From NCBI RefSeq assembly GCF_037176765.1, contig NC_090026.1, forward strand, positions 127,180,252-127,244,251: a DNA stretch of 64,000 bases, given 5' to 3'. Below the pieces are notes generated by a model, which worked only from the letters and a program-made list of their open reading frames with translations, did no database searches and had not been told where the DNA came from. This DNA is from Anolis sagrei. Lineage: Eukaryota; Chordata; Lepidosauria; Squamata; Anolidae. Position numbers and translations under genes: made by a program. Positions within the stretch are counted from its first letter, which is position 1. Each line of letters starts with the position of its first letter. Positions 62,701 through 64,000 of the stretch are shown piece by piece.

Positions 62701-63140
62701 TACATACACAGTCTTTGCATAATTTTGTGCAATTCAAAAACCTGTCGATAGATGGTGGTGTTGCCCTTGTGTTTATGTGCCTCCAGGTTGACTACCAATT
62801 TACAGCAACTCCATAAATTTTGCAGTGTTACTTTATGGAAGTAATATCCAAGGTAGTTTTCCTCCTTCCCTCCTACGAAATCTGGCCCACAGCACCTGGA
62901 ATTCATTACTGATCTCCCATCCAGGTGCTAACCAGGTATGAGCCTACTTAACTCCCAGTTTCAGACAACTGGGAAACTTTAGGATATTGATGTCATTTTC
63001 ATGAACTTGGCACAGAGCTCCCTTACCTGGGGGACTGTCATGGAGCAGATCTTGGCAAAGAGGACATGCCCCGAAAGGGCAAAGATGATGAAGTTTCTGA
63101 ACGAGGAGAACCACATGGCCCACTCAAAGTCAGCAGCATC
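38611..63140 (-). CDS. HHATL: HHATL (hedgehog acyltransferase-like), last nine coding exons
   Basis: The exons are 63140-63027, 54387-54193, 46682-46473, 45644-45473, 44142-43998, 43200-43165, 42994-42793, 41678-41537 and 38735-38611. They have proper GT/AG sites and compatible phases, giving 446 residues. Human HHATL has about 504, so about 58 N-terminal residues lie beyond the window. It is a multi-pass MBOAT-family membrane protein of the ER, highly expressed in muscle and heart in mammals, reported to oppose protein palmitoylation. The MBOAT core [18 protein letters not shown] is present. At the usual catalytic-histidine site the sequence is [14 protein letters not shown], with Leu, as remembered for mammalian HHATL, so acyltransferase activity is not expected. 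No break is seen. The introns total about 23 kb and are mostly repeats. Confidence 0.95.
38812..39740. mobile_element. MITE (GTGCATCTACACTGTAGAAT family) split by a Penelope-like insertion
   Basis: The left half is 38812-38856 (GGTGCATCTACACTGTAGAA) and the right half 39567-39740. The CACTTTAACTGA at the split is duplicated by the inserted element. Confidence 0.7.
38857..39566. mobile_element. Penelope-like inverted dimer with 12-bp target duplication
   Basis: The left arm (to about 39202) is minus-oriented and the right arm plus-oriented. Each carries the same terminal sequence: CTGAGGATGCTTGCCATAGA, TTAGCATTTAATGGCTT, and AAATTACAACAGCAAAACAA. The arms are about 350 bases and strongly similar. 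CACTTTAACTGA occurs exactly at both flanks (38845-38856 and 39567-39578). The right arm keeps about 40 more terminal bases (GAAAGCCTTCGACAATA). Confidence 0.8.
39741..40069. other. HHATL downstream/intron stretch, nothing recognised
   Basis: No repeat or gene was recognised. Confidence 0.45.
40070..40920 (+). mobile_element. LINE 3' fragment with C2H2 tail and an internal hairpin
   Basis: It is the same LINE as 19331-20130: ETWTVYRRH-type region near 40210, then [15 protein letters not shown] and a final [21 protein letters not shown]. It contains a perfect 86-base inverted repeat, 40258-40343 against 40439-40524. Confidence 0.72.
40258..40524. repeat. Perfect 86-bp inverted repeat, 95-bp spacer
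   Basis: The left arm begins GATTCCATCAGTGCTGCCTC and ends GGAAGAAACAAAG. The right arm is its exact reverse complement in all 86 positions. The spacer is 40344-40438. Confidence 0.92.
40985..41165 (+). mobile_element. tRNA-derived SINE (second family)
   Basis: GAGTGCTGGACTTCCACCCT heads it, GTGACCTTGGGTGAATTACA is the middle, and GAAAGACACACAACAACT is the tail. Confidence 0.72.
41166..41536. other. HHATL last intron, nothing recognised
   Basis: AT-rich sequence; open frames on both strands are short and not supported. Confidence 0.45.
41537..41678 (-). CDS. HHATL: HHATL exon
   Basis: It encodes [20 protein letters not shown] and [16 protein letters not shown], ending RILQI plus one base before GTAAAT. 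Human has ASLSEQMSRRVRALFGAMNF here. Confidence 0.93.
41868..42640 (-). mobile_element. Old CR1 tail followed by L1 LINE fragment
   Basis: 41868-42060 is a diverged CR1 3' end (minus). 42065-42640 encodes L1 reverse transcriptase on the minus strand: KTPGPDGFP, then [20 protein letters not shown] and [15 protein letters not shown]-like motifs. Frames are broken. Confidence 0.7.
42793..42994 (-). CDS. HHATL: HHATL exon, former catalytic region
   Basis: It has 67 codons after the split Lys, from [19 protein letters not shown] to PFASIE. In active HHAT an invariant His precedes the GxxxLYxxW-like segment; here it is [11 protein letters not shown]. Confidence 0.94.
43165..43200 (-). CDS. HHATL: HHATL 36-nt microexon
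   Basis: A very short exon ([11 protein letters not shown] plus split codons) lies between CTCCCAG and GTAAGT. It links FAET to KYVYDYLGG and keeps the frame. It matches the human protein at this point. Confidence 0.92.
43385..43556 (+). mobile_element. Diverged CR1-type LINE fragment
   Basis: It encodes a [14 protein letters not shown]-like and [20 protein letters not shown]-like stretch, old by its divergence from the other CR1 copies. Confidence 0.5.
43557..43997. other. HHATL intron stretch
   Basis: It is mostly unassigned. 43690-43760 resembles the right half of the palindromic MITE seen at 25798 (GAACTGGATTATATGAGTCT). Confidence 0.4.
43998..44142 (-). CDS. HHATL: HHATL exon
   Basis: It encodes [19 protein letters not shown] and [17 protein letters not shown]. 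The Ala at the upstream junction and the Thr at the downstream junction are each split across exons. Confidence 0.94.
44436..44766 (-). mobile_element. CR1 LINE 3' end fragment
   Basis: The minus strand encodes [20 protein letters not shown] and [16 protein letters not shown], close to the long copy at 55311, then the standard 3' end. Confidence 0.88.
45084..45225. mobile_element. Foldback MITE, nearly palindromic
   Basis: It runs from CTAGACCAGTGGTTCTCAAC to GTTGAGATCCACTGGACTAG; the same family as 20881. Confidence 0.8.
45473..45644 (-). CDS. HHATL: HHATL exon
   Basis: It begins [19 protein letters not shown] after CCCAACAG, includes the [16 protein letters not shown] helix, and ends in phase 1 before GTGAGT. 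Confidence 0.94.
45650..46472. other. HHATL intron stretch
   Basis: No gene is seen. 46010-46075 is a right-hand MITE piece, and 46081-46200 belongs to the dispersed unit duplicated at 23636. Confidence 0.4.
46473..46682 (-). CDS. HHATL: HHATL exon, MBOAT motif
   Basis: It has 70 codons, [18 protein letters not shown] to FDRFYEQ, with the family-defining stretch [18 protein letters not shown]. Confidence 0.95.
46885..47050 (-). mobile_element. 5S rRNA-derived SINE
   Basis: On the minus strand GCATCAGATCCCATCTGACC, TTAGAAGCTAAGTAGGATTA and TAGTATTTGGATGGGAGACT follow the 5S rRNA order (GATCTCGTCTGATCTCGGAA, GCTAAGCAGGG, TACTTGGATGGGAGAC). The SINE tail has GAGGTTGCCATACGTTGGCA. It is not a functional 5S gene: it is diverged and lacks the full 120 bases. 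Confidence 0.75.
47216..47955. other. HHATL intron stretch, nothing recognised
   Basis: AT-rich sequence without recognised repeats or coding potential. Confidence 0.45.
47960..48079 (-). mobile_element. CR1 LINE 3' end, left part of a split copy
   Basis: It runs from the ATTCTATGATT tail up to GATGGCCAT, where the LTR element is inserted. It continues at 53496-53760. Confidence 0.88.
48080..49004 (-). repeat. 3' LTR of the SCAN-Gag element
   Basis: 925 bases, TG...CA on either strand. It matches the other LTR at the same offset (4491) wherever compared. Small open frames inside it occur identically in both LTRs and are not genes. Confidence 0.9.
49683..52475 (-). CDS. Gag-like polyprotein of the LTR element (fossil element)
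   Basis: A 930-codon frame. The parts in order are: a charged coiled-coil-like N-terminus (residues ~35-105, rich in Glu, Arg, Leu); a retroviral-type capsid region with a SCAN-like segment (~195-285, [11 protein letters not shown]...[16 protein letters not shown]); a CCHC zinc knuckle (~340-353, [14 protein letters not shown]); an aspartic-protease-like DTGSEV box (~421); and a long acidic-to-lysine-rich tail of unknown role ending in a strongly basic run. The vertebrate SCAN domain is known to derive from Gypsy (Gmr1-like) Gag. No RT follows. Confidence 0.8.
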   Translation of the reverse strand: MATRRQRKLAEEREGDQGESSSSESETEAVPMSEMAYKYKLEMEEKRLEMRRLELEMEAKQRERELEEKRLEMEERQREREREQELELKRMEFELEKQRLALSQTSSDVQEGRSGGDTPDLMKKFPKYTKEDCPEKFLISFERCCRDFGVAKEKWMTYLRPQISGKLLQIYGQMPEESCRDYDLFKKQVQQEYRLTPEYYRFKFRTLKKDKTQSFAQVASRLSQLFDSWIKMSEVEDYQQLRELLKLEQFFQLVPYEIRWVIQDRKPSTIVEAAGMADQITTLKEGFKREDLPGDKRTNRQPFYSQQKRPQQEKGAELEDTTYRRQSVIRPTAPEVKRRCFQCGEWNHLKYQCPLLKKEKTTLFVNKMKETPRAEADTVSKESSSSEPQEKQCLFILSGSPSKDYLETISIDHKDRKGLRDTGSEVCIAHPEIIPQKFQQPTSEIKLKGLGPAIPTPVVTLPIEYKGWKGMWDFAVSPDIPYQCLIGNDLAEEIKYCKMACGEKKCINKSPEQKALCFAIRQDGDDSPEASATVAKVVTKTGGVEEIQQEQRAEEQPYRFIAGGGVPNIKSEVYSQERPCKRGTSPAAEPIPVADYLRASEESIETIGLERQVINSEEKEESLALKDVFPSAPHKEITSAELFDKDNKIKSKGKAEEKQTLDLTVETDESSRYPRTLFETKIQTPEGLIEIKMTSRHDSFTIRVPEDGTKELLKIGTVVEVKNLSEPYQKTIINNLTEASSYAISVNGEDKKILKHFTLHLKEEKENKNQANRLTEELMYADCIGGDKKKKLQFLALEVCPDSSDELAMKKDNIRVRSSNDSEFSSVPRKDARGIPDYSLQPDASWKQAIVQALKVDGNRTVPDNWKVRLKEETPITKKRGEKTCRHRVRKKTISPGNQKDIKGQKKKPKKKKRRSGKKKLKDHHKETLL
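52571..53495 (-). repeat. 5' LTR of the SCAN-Gag element
   Basis: This is the partner of 48080-49004, the same 925-base length. It is 5' because the Gag frame reads leftward from it. Confidence 0.9.
53496..53760 (-). mobile_element. CR1 LINE 3' end, right part of a split copy
   Basis: It begins GCCATCCAGCCTCTG right after the LTR and continues the 47960-48079 copy upstream to the [18 protein letters not shown] coding part. Confidence 0.88.
53870..54072. mobile_element. MITE (GTGCATCTACACTGTAGAAT family)
   Basis: It starts GGGCACATCCATGCTGTAGA and ends CTACAGCATAGCTGGACC. The palindromic centre is AGTTTTGCCAAG / CACAACTCCCAGGATTCCAT. Confidence 0.6.
54193..54387 (-). CDS. HHATL: HHATL exon, transmembrane segments
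   Basis: It has 65 codons from [19 protein letters not shown] to FSTWQ, followed by GTGAGT. A second AG five bases downstream of the acceptor would break the frame, so the first was chosen. Two hydrophobic helices are evident. Confidence 0.92.
54653..55250. mobile_element. Tc1/mariner-like (Tigger-type) TIR element, non-autonomous
   Basis: The left end CATGTTGAGTCTCCCTTCTC and the right end ATAAAGTGAACCCAACCTG are inverted. Both sit next to TA (54651-54652, 55251-55252). Longer inverted arms continue inward (CCTGTATTTGCACATACATA against TATATATATGCAAATACAGG, and the GAGGTATGGGAGGAAAGGGG pair). No transposase is seen. Confidence 0.65.
55396..58272 (-). CDS. CR1 ORF2, apurinic-type endonuclease and reverse transcriptase, intact
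   Basis: 958 codons from ATG at 58272 to the stop at 55398-55396. The endonuclease has N44 (TNAQS), E71 (ITETWW), GDFNYPD at 176-182 and SDH at 244-246. The reverse transcriptase has [13 protein letters not shown] (533-545), HGF (570-572), [13 protein letters not shown] (606-618), [10 protein letters not shown] (661-670) and the catalytic FADD at 691-694. The length is close to the usual CR1 ORF2. No stop or frameshift is present, so this is a young copy. Confidence 0.92.
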   Translation of the reverse strand: MSGNRQKAKRRAAQTQQGPSTKSTIIPIKQLKGRSQGLTCLYTNAQSMGNKQDELQLLAQHHKYDIIAITETWWDDSYRWNVDIEGYNLFHRNRTKGRGGGVALYVKNSYAAEEIQDSNLGNQLEIIWIRIKGTGTQKDVVVGVYYRPPSQEEDLDEVFCQQLTKQAQRRDVVVMGDFNYPDICWKTNSAKSTRSNKFLACLADNFMVQKVEEATRGLATLDLILTNAEDLIDAVEVVGSLGASDHVLLQFEVQRKAETKTSQTRILDFRRADFQKMKETLSSIPWTQILKDKGATDGWEFLKSEILKAQLQTVPTKRKNKTSAKKPEWMSKELLTVLRHKRDLYKKWKKGEITKEEFKQIANTCREKVRKAKAKNELRLARDIKNNKKGFYSYVSRKRKNKEAIGLLRGEDGAMLTGDREKAELLNAFFASVFSQKESLQPQQDGVDEGLEDIQPQIGKEVVQEYLAALNEFKSPGPDQLHPRVLKELAEVISEPLATIFESSWRTGEVPTDWRRANVVPIFKKGKKDNPNNYRPVSLTSIPGKILEKIVKEAVCKHLETNAVIANSQHGFIKNKSCQTNLISFFDRATSWVDAGNAVDVAYLDFSKAFDKVPHDLLARKLVQCGLGKTTVRWICNWLSGRTQRVLTNASSSSWKEVTSGVPQGSVLGPVLFNIFINDLDERLEGRIIKFADDTKLGGIANSPEDRSRIQNDLDRLERWWAKTNKMKFNSDKCKILHFGRKNEMQRYRMGDAWLESSTCEKDLGVLVDNKLNMSQQCDVAAKKANGILACINRSLVSRSKEVMLPLYSALVRPHLEYCVQFWAPQFKRDIDKLECVQRRATKMIKGLENKPYEERLRELGMFSLKKRSLRGDMIAMYKYVRGSHREEGASLFSASLETRMRNNGFKLQERRFHLNIRKNFLTVRAVQQWNSLPRSVVEAPSLEAFKQRLDGHLSGVI
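58323..59217 (-). CDS. CR1 ORF1, SGNH-esterase domain, 5'-truncated
   Basis: The open frame begins without a start codon near 59217. The C-terminal part is the CR1 ORF1 esterase: [17 protein letters not shown] holds the nucleophile serine block, [16 protein letters not shown] the GTND block, and [17 protein letters not shown] the Asp-His block. All three are present. The lipolytic domain is thought to assist RNP membrane interaction. The first in-frame ATG lies inside the domain. Confidence 0.85.
59221..59338 (+). mobile_element. L2-like LINE or SINE tail
   Basis: CTGCCTTGAGTCCCTATATC followed by AGGAGAAAGGTAGGATAAAA and an A-rich end match the common vertebrate L2-type tail by eye. Confidence 0.5.
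59340..60545. other. Possible LTR fossil split by a Penelope-like palindrome
   Basis: Sequence on both sides of 59484-59853 appears continuous once that insertion is set aside. Near the right end GTAAATAAATACTCC is followed by CTGCAGTAGACTCGGTTACT, a poly(A)/U5-like layout. No second copy or target duplication was found. 60000-60230 is AT-rich with TTGAG repeats. Confidence 0.3.
59484..59853. mobile_element. Penelope-like palindrome with 12-bp target duplication
   Basis: Two arms of about 150-220 bases, both ending in the CTGAGGATGCTTGCCATAGA and GAAACGTCAGGAGAAATGCC block, face each other. AATCTGCAGACT flanks both ends exactly (59472-59483 and 59854-59865). It is shorter than the 38857 insertion but of the same plan. 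Confidence 0.82.
60546..60919. other. Intron stretch with a MITE remnant
   Basis: 60560-60660 holds GTGTGACGGCACACTCTATG and AATCCCAGGATTCCTTC, a diverged piece of the palindromic MITE. The rest is unassigned. Confidence 0.35.
60920..61640 (+). mobile_element. Non-LTR retrotransposon C-terminal fragment
   Basis: It is the same family as 30026-30900: [20 protein letters not shown] and [15 protein letters not shown] are encoded with a few changes. The 3' UTR includes a (CTTT)n/(CTTTTT)n tract at 61525-61570 and ends GACACGATAAATAAAATAAA. Confidence 0.75.
61929..62680. mobile_element. Non-autonomous hAT element with target duplication
   Basis: CAGTGTTTCTCAACCTGGGG at the left and TCGAGAACCACTG at the right. 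Flanking octamers GTCTATAG and GTCTACAG match at 7 of 8. It is close in structure to 4218-4956, with a C-run at 62440-62455. Confidence 0.8.
62755..62965 (-). mobile_element. 5S rRNA-derived SINE, second copy
   Basis: On the minus strand GGGAGTTAAGTAGGCTCATA, CCTGGTTAGCACCTGGATGG and CCAGGTGCTGTGGGCC follow the 5S rRNA 3' half. The tail has ATGGAGTTGCTGTAAATTGG. Confidence 0.72.
63027..63140 (-). CDS. HHATL: HHATL exon, first in window
   Basis: It has 38 whole codons, [14 protein letters not shown] to CSMTVPQ, between CTTCTCCCAG and GTAAGG. It corresponds to human residues starting after GRKM. No upstream HHATL exon is visible up to 64000. Confidence 0.93.
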
Positions 63141-63440
63141 CTGGGAGAAGAAAACCATGCCAATGAATGTGCAGAATATCAGAATATGTGCGACTCGCAG
63201 CATTATCTCTTGCAATATATTGTCAGGAGAACAGAAAGCAATTAAAGTTCTATCTCTGTGTCTCCGGAGAGACATAAAAATCTGCGACAAAAATTATGGC
63301 TAGAGCTTCAAAAGCAGTTTTGTAATGCGAATGCATTCAGAATCTTTCAAAAATGGTTCATTTGTTTGTGTAACATTTTGGTCAAGATGCTGCATTATGA
63401 GGCATAGTTACGAGAAAGCATTCAAATGGGTTGCTAGAAA
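63141..63440. other. HHATL intron, nothing recognised
   Basis: No upstream HHATL exon and no repeat recognised. Confidence 0.45.
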
Positions 63441-63928
63441 GACTCCTCAAATGGGCTAAGGGTAGCATGTCTCCTCTGAACTAATGCCTGGAAGAGGTCA
63501 TGGACTGGATGAGGAAAAACAAATTGCAACCGAATCCCAACAAGACAGAGGTGCTTGCTATCAAGAGTCCTCATCTGGGGATGGAGGTGTGTCAACCAGT
63601 TCTGGACAGGGTGACACTCCCCCTGAAAGACTTTGTCTGCAGCTTGGGACAAACAATCCTGGATCCATTTCAGTCCAAGTAGATGCAAGGTCAAGAGGGT
63701 TTACTATCAGCTTCGGCCGATCCAACAGCTGCGCCTCTTTCGAGATTTGGATGACCTGAAGATGGCAGTTCACATGATGGTAACCTCAAGGCTGGACTTC
63801 TGCAATGCACTCTATATTGGGCTACCTCTGTACCAAATTTGGATACTCCAACTGGTTCAAAATAAAGCAGCCAGACTGGTTTCAGGAATATCCAGGAGTG
63901 AGCATATTACGTCTGTATTACAGTCACA
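63441..63928 (+). mobile_element. L2-like LINE fragment
   Basis: The plus-strand frames encode DWMRKNKLQPNPNKTEVL, then LRLFRDLDDLKMAVHMMV and VTSRLDFCNALYIGLPL, LQLVQNKAARLVSGISR, a typical L2 reverse-transcriptase end. At least one frameshift is present. Confidence 0.75.
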
Positions 63929-64000
63929 GACCATTATGCTGGGGAAAATGGAAGGAAAAAGGAAGAGGGGCCAACTAAGGGCAAGATAGATGGGTGGCAT
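63929..64000 (+). mobile_element. BovB LINE fragment, runs off the window
   Basis: ATTATGCTGGGGAAAATGGA and AGGAAGAGGGGCCAACTAAG match the 31161-32345 copy reversed. The piece continues past 64000. Confidence 0.75.

Overview
The window looks like squamate reptile (lizard-type) nuclear DNA. It has vertebrate exon-intron genes with GT/AG junctions, abundant CR1 LINE copies, a BovB (RTE) LINE, Penelope-like retroelement ends, hAT foldback MITEs, tRNA-derived SINEs of the kind that partner BovB-type LINEs, and many (AAT)n tracts. Species cannot be named from the sequence alone.

Three host genes are present, matching the mammalian ZBTB47 - KLHL40 - HHATL block (human 3p22). (1) ZBTB47, + strand, 1-5625: the last three coding exons, with five C2H2-type fingers and a Pro-rich tail, followed by a repeat-invaded 3' region with a possible poly(A) signal at 9044. 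(2) KLHL40, - strand, 27613-16360: complete in six coding exons, 622 codons plus stop, with a TATA box at about 27773-27786. (3) HHATL, - strand, 63140-38611: the last nine coding exons (446 residues), lacking only the first ~58 residues, which lie beyond the right edge. KLHL40 and HHATL are muscle proteins in mammals. As I remember the human map, KLHL40 points the same way as ZBTB47; here it points the opposite way.

By region: 1-5.6 kb holds the ZBTB47 exons, with introns full of hAT, LINE and simple repeats. 5.6-9.1 kb is the probable ZBTB47 3' UTR, carrying two LINE pieces and a 94-bp x7 minisatellite. 9.1-16.3 kb is intergenic, with a hAT element nested in a Penelope-like end, a 47-bp x13 minisatellite and a long internally reiterated hAT element. 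16.4-27.8 kb is KLHL40. 28-38.4 kb is intergenic and almost wholly repeats: CR1, BovB, an R4-like LINE and SINEs. 38.5-63.1 kb is HHATL, whose introns carry a palindromic Penelope-like insertion with a 12-bp target duplication, L1 and 5S-rRNA-derived SINE pieces, a young 5.4-kb LTR element with a SCAN-like Gag and near-identical LTRs, a Tigger-like TIR element, and a 3.9-kb CR1 with an intact endonuclease-reverse transcriptase ORF. 63.1-64 kb is L2-like and BovB LINE sequence.

The strongest less ordinary signals are: the SCAN-Gag LTR element without a recognisable pol, inserted into a CR1 copy with a clean 5-bp target duplication; two Penelope-derived palindromes each flanked by an exact 12-bp direct repeat; two minisatellites apparently grown from different parts of one SINE; a perfect 86-bp inverted repeat inside an old LINE copy; and the apparent KLHL40 orientation switch. 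All readings were made by eye. Family names for repeats come from remembered consensus features and were not searched.
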